64,000 nucleotides of DNA from Nematopogon swammerdamellus. Taxonomy: Eukaryota; Arthropoda; Insecta; Lepidoptera; Adelidae. Shown one piece after another: positions 31,516 to 44,300 of this stretch. Numbering within the stretch: position 1 is the stretch's first letter; each line of letters starts with the position of its first letter. Below the pieces are notes generated by a model, which saw nothing but the letters and a program-made list of their open reading frames with translations, searched no databases and was not told the origin of the DNA. The stretch spans positions 16,455,741 through 16,519,740 of the forward strand of contig OX336348.1 of assembly GCA_946902875.1 (NCBI GenBank). The letters run 5' to 3'. A program made the translations under genes and the position numbers.

Positions 31516-32440
31516 AAATGAAATGAAAACGTTTATTTATCGCCATTTCGCATTACAATTTTAAGAAACAACACAATCTAATGATTTGGTAATATTGGCG
31601 ACAAATTGGGCTCAACTCAGCGTGTGCAATAGATACCTATTGCGCTGATTTTCAGTTGAACCCATTTTGCCGGGAAATACATTTTTTTTACTTACAGGCT
31701 AGATACATTGATGATAAAAACAATTGTGAGAATAACAAAAAAAAGAAAGATAACCTTAAATTCCTACCAAAAAAACTAATTTATCATAAATATGGAAAAC
31801 TAACCAGAACTGTATAACAAAATATTAAAATGAGAAATAAACAAAATACAACATAAACAAAAGACCTACGTGTATACAAATTAACATAAAATTACACTAC
31901 CGACTATAAATTAAGACAAACATTATTACAAAAGATACTAAATTAATTACTATGAATGAGATTCAACCCAAGAGGTCAGAACGTTGGCACTGCAACAACC
32001 AAGGCTTGCAGGCGGCTCGAAAAGAGTATATAGTGCGCCTTTTCACGCAAGGGTGGAGGAAGATTTTTCCAGCACTTGGTTGCACAGTACCTGAAATACC
32101 CCTCAAAACCTGCTGAGACATGACGCGGTACTACGAGAAGATGGCCTCTGGCTCTAGTGTCGTGATTATGTATGTTCCGGGACCAGGTAAGCTTTTCATG
32201 AAGGTATTCCGGTGTTTCCGTTTGTATAAATTTGAAAACGAGACATGCTAAATGAAAAGCTCGCCTGGTTTTCATTTTCAATATTCCTCCTTCATTGAGG
32301 TAGGGAGTAATGTGTGTACGCCGCGGAATGTTCAGACAGAAACGCACGCACGCATTTTGCACACGTTGTATTGCCCGTGCTGTCTTGGCCAGTAGCCGCG
32401 GGCCATACACCTTGAAGTATGGAGCACTTGTCCAAACCAA
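31516..32440 (-). mobile_element. 5'-truncated CR1/L2-like LINE in the minisatellite
   Basis: Minus-strand LINE 3' end. The coding remnant is at 32430-31976 and the 3' UTR ends in (CATTT)n, read here as ATGAAATGAAATG at 31515. Microsatellite tails of this type fit CR1/L2-related LINEs. The minisatellite continues on both sides. Confidence 0.78.
31976..32430 (-). pseudogene. LINE C-terminal domain fragment
   Basis: ARAIQRVQNACVRFCLNIPR, HITPYLNEGGILKMKTRRAF, HNHDTRARGHLLVVPRHV and KCWKNLPPPLREK are the conserved region downstream of the RT catalytic core in CR1/Jockey-type LINEs. The N-terminal extension of the open frame (SSNPLEFRLIWLVWTS) is minisatellite sequence. No catalytic residues are included. 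Confidence 0.83.
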
Positions 32441-32830
32441 CCAAATGAGCCTAAACTCGAGAGGGTTACTAGACGGTTGAAGAGTTCCACTACCCACCTC
32501 CTGATTCCATCATCAGACCCTCGTCACCAAGTGTATTAGTAGAAGTATGGGACACTCGTCCAAACCATCCAAATGAGCCCAAACTCGAGGGAGTTACTAG
32601 TAACGGTTGAAGGGTCCCACTTTCCACGTTCTGACTCCATCATCAGACCCTCGTCACCAAGTGTATTGGTGGAAGTATGGAGCACTCGTCCAAACCAACC
32701 AAATGAGCCCAAATCAAGGGGATTATTAGTAACGGTCGAATAGTTCCACTGGCCACCTCCTGTCTCCATCATCAGACCCTCGTCACCAAGTGTATTGGTG
32801 GAAGTATGAAGCACTCGTCCGAATCAACCA
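32441..32830. repeat. Minisatellite of about 128 bp, middle block
   Basis: Three consecutive units with ACTCGAG, GTAACGGTTGAAG, CCATCATCAGACCCTCGTCA and CCAAGTGTATTGGTGGAAG. Successive CTCGAG sites are 128 bp apart. Confidence 0.9.
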
Positions 32831-32836
32831 AAACCA

Positions 32837-34837
32837 GTGCCCAAAAAAGGCAACTCTGCTGACCCCAAAAACTATCGGCCTATTGCAATAACCTCTCTCC
32901 TCTGCAAGGTTATGGAGCGGGTTATTAACACCCAGCTTCTGACATATCTAGAAACTTGTAAACTCCTTGATGACAAGCAGTACGGTTTCCGTAAACAGCG
33001 ATCATCAGGAGATATTCTAGCATATGTCACGCATGTGTGGGCTGAGAGATTAGACAACTTTGGAGAGTCGCTGGCAGTTGCCTTAGACATATCTAAGGCT
33101 TTTGATCGCGTTTGGCACCGTGGTCTCCTCAGCAAGCTTCCGGCCTACGGTATTCCCTCATCCCTCTGCAATTGGATCGCCAGCTTCTTGGGAGACCGAT
33201 CCATATTTGTAACCATTGACGGTGCAAAATCGGTAGATTTCCCAATAAACGCTGGCGTTCCACAGGGCTCGGTGCTGTCGCCTACATTATTCCTGTTATT
33301 TATTAACGACCTACTGTGCCTAGGTAACATTCACAGTTATGCAGACGACAGCACCGCCGACGAGGGTTACGCTAAAGACTGGACTTCTTTACTTTTCTAT
33401 CATTTATTTATTTGATTTACGTTTTTTTGTTTATAGACGTCCAGAGATACCAGCCTTTCGGCTACAAAATCCAGACGTCTACTACCTGCACTCTTGCGAG
33501 TACAGTGATCATGTATGCCAGATCGAGGCCCCATAGCTGCTCTGTTGAACATCCGTTCTTCCGAAAAAATCCCATGGGAAACACAGGCTGCGACCTTTCC
33601 CCAGCCGATCCGAGCCACCGCCCGTCCACCCGAAGGAACCCCCGACCGAAGTCGAGAGCCGGGGGTGAAGCCGTCACTGCCACTGGGGTCAGCACCCTAT
33701 CCAACCGCAACCTGTGCCCAGGGCCTCAGCGTTTTGTACTAGCCCAAAGGCTTTTGTTTTCACCAGCTATGTATATGCGTGGAAGTGCATATGACCACCA
33801 CCTAATGTGTACCGGGGATCCACCGGTCTCGAATGACAGACTTACGTCAGCGTCATTAGCTCGTGAGAAATCCATCCCACATCCACATATAAGTGTGTGT
33901 AGCACCGACATACCGATCTACATTATTCGCATGTCTACCAATTCTCCACATTGGTTACGGAGCTCTAAGTGGCTCACCACTCGCAGCTTTCTCAGCTAAA
34001 GACTGGACTGCTAGAGAGGTGCGCATTGATGATGCTCGACGTCAAACAGTTAATAGAGTCGACGATGTTCTCGTTAAGGTAGCCTCCTGGGGCCGCGAGA
34101 ACCTTGTTGATTTCAACGTCAGCAAAACTCAAGCATGCGCCTTCTCTACCAAGGCCGACCGGTTTCCCTTCCAAGCTACGTTCCAGGGTACGGCCATACC
34201 TAACAATGACAAATTGGACCTCCTGGGCGTGGAATTGACCAAGGATGTGGGTTTTAGGGGTTTCATAGAGTCCAAAGCCACATTTGCCTCTAGGAAATTA
34301 GGCGTCCTCTACCGCAGCAGACGGTTCTTCTCACCGGCGCAGCTCCTTGTGCTATATAAAGCGCAAGTTCGCCCGGTGATGGAGTACTGTAGCCATATGT
34401 GGGGTGGATGCCCTCTTTACTTATTGGCGTCCTTGGACTCTATCCAGCGCCGTGCTATCCGTCTAATTGGTGATCCCAAGCTCACGGAGAGACTTGAATC
34501 ATTGGGCCACAGGCGAACAATCGGTTCTCTTAGCCTGTTCTATAGGTACTACCATGGACGTTGCTCTGATGAATTGGCCTCTCTCATCCCTCCAGCCCCC
34601 ATCCGTCTCCGCCACACCCGCCGGACTCGCTCGGAACATCCATATGTTGTTGACACCCAACTACTAAGAACACATCGTTTTTCGAAATCTTTCCTGTGTC
34701 GAACGGCGAAAATATGGAACGGTCTTCCGGTGAGTGTGTTCCCCACCACCTATAACCTGGGAATCTTCAAAAGGCGTGTCAATAAATTAGACGACAACCT
34801 TTTTGTCCGCCTCATAGCCGGCATGGCGCCTCTCTGA
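32837..34837 (+). pseudogene. LINE reverse transcriptase and C-terminal domain, interrupted
   Basis: Part one, 32837-33385, gives NYRPIAITSLLCKVMERVIN, QYGFRKQRSSGDIL, ALDISKAFDRVWH, GVPQGSVLSPTLF and YADDSTADEGYAKDWT. Part two, from 33995, gives AKDWTAREVRIDDARR, DFNVSKTQACAFS, LGVELTKDVGF, PVMEYCSHMWGG and KIWNGLPVSVFPTTYNLGIF, stop at 34837. The two parts are in the same frame across the insertion, so this copy carried an undamaged RT region when the retroposon landed. The endonuclease is lost by 5' truncation. Confidence 0.9.
33386..33994 (-). mobile_element. 609-bp retroposon with a 15-bp target duplication
   Basis: Flanked by GCTAAAGACTGGACT at 33371-33385 and 33995-34009. The left end is AT-rich with ATTTATTTATTTG, which is the tail if the element lies on the minus strand. 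No domain was recognised and frames in it are not supported. The long target duplication and tail indicate LINE-mediated insertion. Confidence 0.88.
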
Positions 34838-34936
34838 GCGTGGTTTCGCAAGGAATGGTGTTATTGGCTGTGTCTGATCTTCCGTTGAAGTATTGGGCAC
34901 AGACACCCGCGCCGGCTGCCTATAAAAAAAAAAAAA

Positions 34937-35070
34937 ACTCGAGGGGTTACTAGTAACGGTTGAAGAGTTCCACTGTCCACCTCCTGTCTCCATCATCAGA
35001 CCCTCGTCACTAAGTGTATTGGTGGAAGTATGGCACACTCGTCCAAACCCACCAAATGAGTACACACCCG
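34937..35070. repeat. Minisatellite of about 128 bp, right block
   Basis: One unit (GTAACGGTTGAAGAGTTCC, CATCATCAGACCCTCGTCAC) after the LINE. Confidence 0.88.
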
Positions 35071-35190
35071 GGCGGGTTAAACCCTAGTAATATAAGAAGT
35101 GAGCCATATCCCTTAGTCGCCTTTTACGACATACACGGGGAGAGATGCAGTGGGGCTATTCTTTAAAAGTACCGGCCCCACACGGTACAT
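35071..35190 (-). mobile_element. Retroposon fragment related to the 49429-49778 insert
   Basis: CATATCCCTTAGTCGCCTTT and AGAGATGCAGTGGGGCTATT are the reverse complement of the head of the element at 49429. Fragment only. Confidence 0.78.
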
Positions 35191-35749
35191 CAGTTTCTTT
35201 GGCGTTTTTTACGTATTTGTACATTTCGGCACAATGAAAAATTTATACTATTTAAACCGGCCAAGTGCGAGTCGAACTTGCTTGGTTTCTTCTATGGGAA
35301 TCCCCGTGAATATTTTACTTTTTCTTATTTGTTGTTATATCGGCCATAATAACACATATTCTGTGAAAATTTCAACGGGCTACCTATTACGGTTCAAGAG
35401 ATAAAGCCCTCGACGAATGAATGTGCGTTGGCTGGCTAGCGCGAGCGCGCGGGTCTGGGATAGAGTGACGTCACGCGTAGCCGCGGCGCACTGAGTTTTA
35501 GCGGCAGAAACGGCTTAAGTTTATTGATAATATCTCCGTAACTAATGGTCCGATTTTAATAATTCAGAAAGATATGCCATTCTTATGCCATAAAAAACTA
35601 CGTGGATATAACTTCTATTGAATTTGCTGTTACTTTACTGATCCTCATTGTGTTAGTGTTGTGAGTTGTGATGTGACATCCCTGGTGACTCGGCGCAGCG
35701 TAGGTAGTTATTTAAAAAATGGGCTCCATTTATTCTACTCGTCTCATTT
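35191..35749. other. Dispersed repeat and unassigned sequence
   Basis: 35256 has CCGGCCAAGTGCGAGTCG and 35370 has GTGAAAATTTCAACGGG, parts of the widespread repeat also seen near 10830 and 62060. The rest is unassigned. No gene. Confidence 0.55.
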
Positions 35750-36362
35750 TACTATGCCACAGACCAGTAACGGTTGGACTCGGTCGACCGACAGACACGG
35801 TGGAGCTAGCAGCACCGGCTGCTAATAACTAACTAACTGACAACTGTTCTTGTTGTCACCCGCGCCGTTATTTATTTCGTAAATATCAAAGCCTACCAAC
35901 CCAAATACAACCTTATTGATTTTATGATAAAGGTAATTTTTCCATGAAAATATTTATTTGGTGAAACTATAAAGATCGGTGATTGCTCGCTAATAGCGAA
36001 TCGCTAGCTAATATTCGCACGTTCTCTTTCTTGCATTTCGGGAATTACTTAAAGAGAGAGGGAAGGCATAATTTGCCTGGCATAACAGCGTATGCCAGGC
36101 AGGCTGGCAACTGATAACCGACAATAATTATGCTTTCCCTTTCTCTTTAAGTAAGTCCACAAATGCAAGAAAGAGAACGTGCTATTTGGGCCAGTCATAT
36201 CTGATACTAAAAATCGTTAAAATCGCAAACTAACGGCTAGTTCTGATTTTTCTATATGTAGTTAGGACCACTATCAGTAGTGTATATCCAAGTTTGCAGC
36301 TTCGAAAGACCTGTGCTAACATCGCAGCACTCGAAAAACCGCGAAATTTTCGCAATTTTTTT
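35750..36362. mobile_element. Foldback element, left arm (split copy)
   Basis: Shares GTAACGGTTGGACTCGGTCG, GCAGCACCGGCTGCTAATAA and GCGAATCGCTAGCTAATATT with the complete foldbacks at 50979 and 58801. A nested inverted repeat of about 175 bp (CACGTTCTCTTTCTTGCATT and its complement) is at 36019-36182. The inner end, 36190-36362, is the reverse complement of 47300-47470, so the two arms once met and were separated by later insertions. Confidence 0.8.
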
Positions 36363-37732
36363 GGTATTTTCAATATAAGTCCGAAACTATGCATTTTTAT
36401 AAAACATTTCCTAAATGCTTTTAAAGTAGACTAAAATTTCTACAATTTCAGATCAGAACTAGCTCTGTATGTTCAATATTTACCGAGATACAGCTGTCCA
36501 AAAATTTATATTTTTTTCCAAAAAAGTGATCGTTTAAGATTTGGTAAATTTTCGAACCCGATATTGGGGAAAATACTCATTTTACGGGTAAAATTATAAT
36601 AAAAGATGTAGAAAATATAATTAGCTTTAATTTAAGCAAAGAACGACATCTGTAGACCATATAGTTTACTCACAAATCTTAAAAATCCAAAAAATTTAAA
36701 AACTGAAATCCAAAAATTGACAACTATATGGTCTACAGACGTCGTTCTTTGCTTAAATTAAAGCTAGTTACATTTGCTACAACATCTTTTCATATAATTT
36801 TACCCATACAATGAGTATTTTATCCCCGATATCGAGGTCGAAAATTTAACAAATCTTAAAACTTCACTTTTTTGGAAAACATTGTCAATTTTTGGAGAGC
36901 TGTATCTCGGTAAGTATTAAACCTACAGAGCTAGTTCTGATGTCAAATTGTAGCAATTTGAATCAATATTAATAGTTTAATATATATTTTTTGTTGATGT
37001 ACATGGTTTTCCTTTCAAACCATTGTGAGAACTAAACAGAGTAAATTTGCGAAAAAGGTAGTTTTTCCATTTTTTTGATTTTTAAGATTTGTAGGTAAAC
37101 TATATAGTCTACAGATGTCGTTCGTTGCTTAAACTAAAGCTAATTAAATTTTCTATAACATCTTATCTTATAATTATACCCGTAAAATGAGTATTTTCCC
37201 CGATATCGGGGTCGAAAATTGACCAAATCTTAAAATTTCACTTTTTGGAAAAAAAATTCCTACAGATCTGGTTCTGATATCAAATTGTGGCAATTTGAAT
37301 CAATATTAATAGTTTAAATATATATTTCTTGTGGATGTACATGGTTTTTCCTTTCAAACCATTGTGAGAACTAAACAGAGCAAAATTACGAAAAATGCAG
37401 TTTTAATTTTTTTTTTATTTTTAAGATTTGTGAGTAAACTATATGGTCCACAGATGTCGTTCTTTGCTTAAATTAAAGCTAATTATATTTTATACATCTT
37501 TTTTTATAATTTTACCCGTAAAATGAGTATTTTCTCCGATATCCGGGTCGAAATTTGACCAAATCTTAAAATTTCACTTTTTTGGAAAAAAGTGTCAATA
37601 TTTGGAGAGCTGTATCTCGGTAAGTATTGAACCTACAGAGCCGACTCTGATACAAAATTGTGGTAATTTTAGTCTACTTTAAAAATGTGTGGCAAATATT
37701 TTATAAAAAACCCATAGATTAGGATTTATACT
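36363..37732. repeat. AT-rich palindrome with a triplicated right arm
   Basis: The left arm 36370-36710 is the reverse complement of the following unit. The centre is near 36715. The right-arm unit of about 350 bp then occurs three times in tandem, each with GTAAAATGAGTATTTT-type, CCCCGATATCG(A/G)GGTCGAAA-type and GTATCTCGGTAAGTATT-type segments. Non-coding. Confidence 0.82.
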
Positions 37733-38185
37733 TGTTGCCGACAGACCTCAAAAGTGCGGTCTAGCTAGTTAAATCGGCATCTAGGTAGTCATATTAGGTA
37801 AAGTGTTGTGTGAGGCTCCTGCCTCATCTAAGTGCCATCCTTGGGGTGGCCAAGTGCGCAGCGCAGTGGACTTTGCGCTGCGCACACCTAGTTATAGAAC
37901 ACTTTTTCCTAAAAATGTATAATGATTGAATAATGTTTGTAGTTTACAGTTTACACTTTACAGTTTTTTATAGTTTAGATTTTACAGTTATTTTAGATAC
38001 ATAGTTTACATTTTTATTTTTTACATTGATATTTTTTGTTCTTTGAAAATAATTATTGTAAAATCATGTTAAAAATGTAACTTAAAATCGTGCTATAATG
38101 TTGGAATATTATGTAAAGTTGAAATCATTTAGATATTGCATAACGTATTGTAATGTAACGGGCGTGGAGGGAGCTTGCTAACACA
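37733..38185 (+). repeat. 5' LTR
   Basis: Starts TGTTGCCGACAGACC and ends CTAACACA. The copy at 45026-45477 is nearly identical. A CTGCGCAC-type stem (GTGCGCAGCGCAG with TGCGCTGCGCAC) lies near 37855-37885. Confidence 0.93.
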
Positions 38186-38359
38186 TTACACGCAAAGAGT
38201 TTGTATTACGTCGCTGCGCTCCTAGCGACGTAATACAAACTCTTTGATTACACGTTACAGCACGCACACATTACAGCTAACGCACGACACGCCGGTAGCT
38301 GACTCGGGATTCGCCGGGCCACGCCTGGCACGCAGGTTAGTGCCGGGCTCTACGGACTG
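38186..38359 (+). other. Leader with a 22-bp-arm palindrome
   Basis: Between the LTR and the gag start. AAAGAGTTTGTATTACGTCG begins an arm at 38194-38215, which is repeated inverted at 38224-38245 around an 8-base loop. The primer binding site should lie at the LTR edge, but I could not match it to a tRNA by eye. Confidence 0.7.
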
Positions 38360-41300
38360 ATGCCGCCGCCGCCCAGCGACGTATCGCGTCCGACGACGCG
38401 TCGCGACGACGACGGAGCGTCGCGCTTCTCGACCGCATCGAGAAGATCGACGTATCTGCGTGAGCGCGCTGCGCTGCGTGCGATGCAAGAAGCGCACGCA
38501 ATTGAGGAAGAAATCGAGCGGCAACGCCGCCGCTTAGAGATCGTCCGACAGAGGGAGAGGGTCGAGCTGTCCCGTATCGCCGCGGAGGAAGAAGAGGAAA
38601 TTCGTACTATCCGCTTCGAGACTGCCTCGCAGCGAGACATGGAGGGAAGCCGCCGCGAAAGTATCCGCAGCTGGCTAGAGGACTCCGCCGCCGCCGCGCG
38701 CCGGCACGCCGCCGCCGCCGCCGCCGCCGCGCCGTCCGAACAGCACGCCCGCTCCAATCCCGCCCCGCCGACGCTGCCACTGCCGCGCACGCCGAGGGCG
38801 GCCCAGTCGTCTCGACAAGATAGAGACGAAATGGCTTCGTCGCGTCCTGACGCCTCACCGCACCGCCGATCCATGACACCGGGCCGGCAGTCGCGGAACG
38901 AAGCAATGGCAGAGCACACACGAATCATCGTGGATGCGATGTCCCAGTTGCACATCCGACGAGAGGAGAAATTAGATTACCGCAATGTATGTCGGAATCT
39001 ACCAACATTCACCGGAACGATGAATGAATGGATGCCGTTCAAACGAGCATACGATGACTCGAAGAAGCAGGGCCGGTTCTCTAAGGAGGAGAACCTGGCG
39101 CGCCTGCGTCTGGCTTTGAAAGGTAAAGCGCTAGAGACAGCGAAGTCTCTTCTCGTGATGTCGGAGGACCCGAACGAGATCGTGGACGCGTTAGAAGAAC
39201 GGTTCGCCCATCCCGTCCTAATTGTTAAAGAAGTGGAGAGGGAGGTGGAGGAGTTGCCGAAGCTGCCGCTGGACTACGCCGAGCAGCTACCCGACTTCGT
39301 CGCGAAGGCCCGCAGCTCCATCACGCTATTGGAGAAGCTGCGGGAGCACCACCACCATCTACGCTGCGATGTGCATCTGTTGATATTGGAAAAAATGCCC
39401 ATCACACTCCGCTCATTGTGGACCACGTGGGCAAATATAAATGATGACGGATCAGAGTCCAAAAATATGACTTTGCTACGTTTCCTTCGCTCGGAGGTGA
39501 AAAACGTTCGTAACTATTCTTTGCCTCCTAAGGCCGACTCGAAAGCAAAAGAAAAAGTCGGACCGAAAAAAGCGAACCAGCAAGTATTTGCGGTCCAAGA
39601 AAGTACCGCGGACCGCAAAAATAATGTTTCGACACCGGCAAATGTATCGGCGCGAACGGAACGCGCCGACCCGCAGAGCAGCGGAGGAAAGTGCGCACTG
39701 TGCGCCGAAAGGCACCCGATAGCACGGTGCGCACGCTTCAAAAAATTACCGGTGAACGAACGATGGGAGTGGGCGAGACGTACAAACGCCTGCTTCGCTT
39801 GCCTAGGCAAGCACGCTCTGAAAGAGAGCTATAGCAAGAAAAATTGCGGAGTAGGCAACTGCGAACGTCGTCACCATAGTCTACTCCACCACAATAGCGC
39901 GCCGGCGACAGGAAAGGTGCCATCTACACCAGCCGCCGCCGCAGTAGCGAGCCTACAAACATCTGAGCCGAGCGTCCCCTCCACTCACCCCGCTGCCGAC
40001 CACTCTCCCCCCTCCGCCGCGCCGCCCCGCGCCGCACCGCCTGCAAGCTCCGCCCCGCGCGCCGCTGCCCCCGCCGCCGCCACTGCAACAGTCTCGGCCG
40101 CGAGCGCGGTGAAACCGGCCACAGCTAAACAGAGCGCCGCCAGCGACCGTACCTATATAAAAATAGCACCGGTAACTATCATCGGTCCAAAAGGACGCAA
40201 AGACACGTACGCCTTCTTGGATTCGGGCGCAACCATTTCTGTAATTTCGAAAAAATTATCATCGAAGCTGGGGCTGGACGGCGCAAAGGAACCCATCCAG
40301 GTCGACGGATTATTGGACACCGTCGAAGGCACAGATAGCGAGAGAGTGGTATTAAAGATAAAACCGCTCGGAGGCAAAGAAGAATATATAATGAGGGCGC
40401 GCACACTCAAACAAATACGGATGCCTACGCATATGGGCAAAGTCCAAGTTGGCCAGTACGAGCATTTGGCCGGCTTGGGCGACCTCACCTACCCGGGCGC
40501 CATGCCAGAAATATTGGTAGGTGAGGATAACGCGCACCTCATCGCGAGTCGGGAGCTCCGGGAAGGGAGCACCGACGAGCCAATAGCCTCCAGGACCAAA
40601 CTTGGTTGGGTCCTGCACGGATTCGAGCCTCCGAGCGGCAGCGCCGGACCTACGCGTCACTCTATAAAGAGTATAGAGCTCCACGAACTCGTAAAGCACG
40701 CGTACGATATCGACGCATTGGGCGTATCAATAACGAAACGCGAAAACGCAGCGGAGATGAAAGCAATTCAAATTTTGGAGGAGACAGCAAAGCAACGTGC
40801 GAGCGGGCAGTGGGAGATCGGAATGCCGTGGCGCGATAACGCGCCGGCTTATCCGCCCGCCCGACAAAGGGCCATAAACCGGTTTCACAATCTGGAAACG
40901 AAACTGCGTAAGAGCAATGACCTCCGAGATAAATATACAACAGAGGTAAACAAACTGTTCACGGAGGGATACGCGGAAGTCTGCGACGCGGCCTCCGCAC
41001 CGAAAGTGCCGACATGGCACCTACCTCACTTCGGCGTGGTGAACGCTCACAAACCGGGCAAGCTGCGGCTAGTTTTTGACGCCGCAGCGAAGGCAGGAGG
41101 CCGCTCACTGAATGATTATTTACTGACCGGGCCGGACCTCCTGAGTTCCCTCCTCGGAGTACTGATGCGATTCCGAGAGGGAAAATACGCCGCGACCGCC
41201 GATATCAAAGATATGTTTCTTCGAATAAAAATAAGAGAAGAGGACCAGTACGCGCTGCGATTCATATGGCGCGACTCTACGAGAGGGGGAGGGCTTCAAG

Positions 41301-44300
41301 AATTCAAGATGACCTCCCTCATCTTCGGCGCGACCTCTTCCCCCACCTCCGCGATATTTATAAAAAATAAAAATGCGGAGGCAGAAGAAAATGATTTCCC
41401 GCGCGCAGCAAGAGTGACGCGGGAAAACTTCTACATGGATGACTGCGTGGTCAGTGTCGACGAAGAAGAGGAAGCAATACAGCTGGCCGCCGACCTACGG
41501 GAGCTGCACAGGCGAGGCGGCTTCGATTTGACGGGCTGGGCGAGCAACACGCCCCGCCTCATCAACAGTCTGCCTGCCAACGCGAGAAGCCGGAAGGGCA
41601 AAATAGACCTGGCGGACACGGACATCGAGCCCGAGAGGACACTCGGGCTCATATGGGAACCCCAGCAGGATAGATTGGGGTTCAACCTCTCCTTCTCCAG
41701 AATATCTAAGGAGATAGTGGAAGGAGAAATACGGCCGACAAAAAGACAAGTGTTGTCGGTCGTCATGGCCGTGTTTGATCCGCTGGGTCTCGCCTCGCCT
41801 GTAACAGTACGCGGCCGCATTCTTCTGCAAGACATCTGGCGCAGCGCAGTGACATGGGACGAGCCGATCACCGACACCGACAACAACAAGTGGCGAGATT
41901 GGCTCGCTGAGATGAAGCAGCTCGCGAGCGTAGAGATACCGCGCCACTACGCTCCGCGCACGACCAATATAGAGCTGCACACATTCACCGACGCGTCCGA
42001 GCAGGCATACGGTGCCGCATGTTATTTTGTATTCACCGCCGGTGCAGAGAGACGAGCCGTACTCGTAGCGAGCAAAGCTCGAGTAGCTCCACTGCGCCCA
42101 CTATCCATTCCACGGATGGAGCTGCAAGCGGCGCTGCTTGGCGCGCGACTTGCGCAAGCAGTGAGCCGCGAGCATGCAAATAAGCCGGCGGTGAAATATT
42201 ACTGGACGGACGCGCGGACGGCATTAACGTGGATCAAAACTGACCCACGCAACTTTAAAGCTTTCGTAGCCCACCGCCTCGGTGAAATTGACGAATTAAC
42301 TAATCGAAGCGAATGGCGGTGGGTGCCTACGAAGGAAAATCCCGCTGACGTCATCACGCGGGACATCGGAGAGCTGAACCTGCAGCAGGACGGCAAGTGG
42401 TACACAGGACCGTCCTTCCTCACGCGCCCGACATCGGAGTGGCCCGCGCAGCCGGCCGAACTCGACGACGACGACGACATCGGCACGGAAGAATTAAAAC
42501 CAAAAACAATCGGCTGCCTCGCTACGACCGCGAGCCGCGACGCGCTGCCAGACCCGCGGCGCTTCTCTTCGTGGACGCGGCTCGCACGAGCGGCAGCGAA
42601 CGTGCTATATTTCATAGATAGGCTGCGCGGGCGCGCAAACCAACTGGATCGTCAACACGTGGACCGGGCGGAACGGATTCTAATTAGAATCCATCAAGAC
42701 GAATCGTTCCGCTCGGAAATCAAGGCGCTGAAGGAGGGACGGACAATCGACGCTACGAGCCGTCTACGAGAGCTCCGACCGGTCGTAGCACAGGATGGGC
42801 TGCTACGACTGCAGGGGCGCATCGCTAAAGCAAAAATAGCGAGAAGCGCCAAGTCACCAATAATATTGGACGGTGACTCATACGTGGTGCGCTTAATAAT
42901 CATGCAAGAGCATATAAAAGCGCACCACGGAAACAACGAAGCTGTCATCAATAACATCCGACAGAAATATTGGATACTGCGGCTGAGGCCGACAGTACGC
43001 GGCGTGGCGAGTCGCTGTCAGACTTGCCGCGTCGCACGTGCGACCGCGCACAACCCACCGATGGCGGACCTGCCTACGATCCGCCTCGAACATCACCATC
43101 GGCCGTTCACCAACACCGGGATCGACTATTTTGGACCCATGGACGTCACCATCGGGCGACGTCACGAGAAAAGATGGGGAGTGCTGCTCACGTGCATGAC
43201 CACCCGAGCAGTACACATGGAGCTCGCCGCGTCGTTAGACACCGACTCAGCAATAATGGCGCTGCGGCGGTTCATGGCCAGACGGGGACCGCCGGCCGTA
43301 CTTATAAGTGACAACGGCACGAACTTTCACGGCGCGGACAACAAGCTCAAGAAGGCGTTCGCAGAGATCGACATGGAAGAAATACGTCGCTTCGCGTTGA
43401 ACAGAGGGGCCGAATGGCGATTCATTCCCCCCCACTCGCCAAATTTTGGGGGGGCGTGGGAACGATTAGTGCGCAGCATCAAAAGCGCACTGCGGGTCAC
43501 CCTGAAAGAAAGGTCACCGAAGCCGGAAGTCTTGATGACATTGCTAACGGAGGCAGAGTTCGCGGTCAACTCACGTCCGCTGACTCATGTCTCCGTGAAC
43601 CCGGATGACCCAGAAGCCCTGACCCCTAATCATTTTCTTCTGGGGTCCTCAACCGGGCTCCCTACGCCGGGAGTCTTCGACGACGGTGACCTGATCCGCC
43701 GGAAGCAGTGGCGCACTGCACAGAGGCTCGCAGACATGTTCTGGAGCAGATGGGTACGCGAGTACCTACCGACGCTGCAGCCGAGGACGCCGGACGGCGT
43801 CAACCCCGACTTCAAGATCGACGATATTGTGATCATCGCTGACCCTGCCTCGCCCCGCAACGTATGGCCGCGTGGGCGAGTCGTGCGCACGCATCCCGGC
43901 GACGACGGGCGCGTGCGTGTCGTCGAAGTAAAAACATCGACGGGAATCTACAAACGGGCGGCGCGGAATGTTATCGCGCTGCCCGTCGACGCAGCAAGTG
44001 ACACACAGCCGGTCAGGGGGCCGGCTGCACCGAACGAGGGGCTGGCAACACACTCTGCCGCCCCTCCTCCGCCGGCGACCGATGCAGCTTTGGACAACAG
44101 CCTCGCGTCGGCCGCCGTCCCCGAGAGCGCGGTGCACGTCACACGCACCGCGCCGCGGGCAATCGCCGCAACGGAGACGCGCGCCGCTGCCGCCAACACT
44201 GGCGCGGCGCGCTCGCCAGACGCAGCTACCGCGCCCGCTAACATAGAGCGGGCGCACGCCGCCGGTGCACGCGCACCTAGCGCAGCCCGGCTCGCCGCCG

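Larger units (their letters stand above)
32831..34936 (+). mobile_element. 5'-truncated CR1/Jockey-type LINE in the minisatellite, itself split by a retroposon
   Basis: Begins in the RT and ends in an A-tract at 34924-34936, after which the minisatellite resumes at CTCGAGGGG. It is a diverged relative of the family at 18948. A 609-bp insert sits at 33386-33994. Confidence 0.9.

Noticed and set aside
33412..33999. 195-codon plus-strand frame
   Set aside because: It lies within the 609-bp retroposon, shows no domain and overlaps three other chance frames.
38350..38955. 201-codon minus-strand frame over the start of gag
   Set aside because: Shadow of the GC-rich BEL gag frame. The plus-strand product has clear domains.
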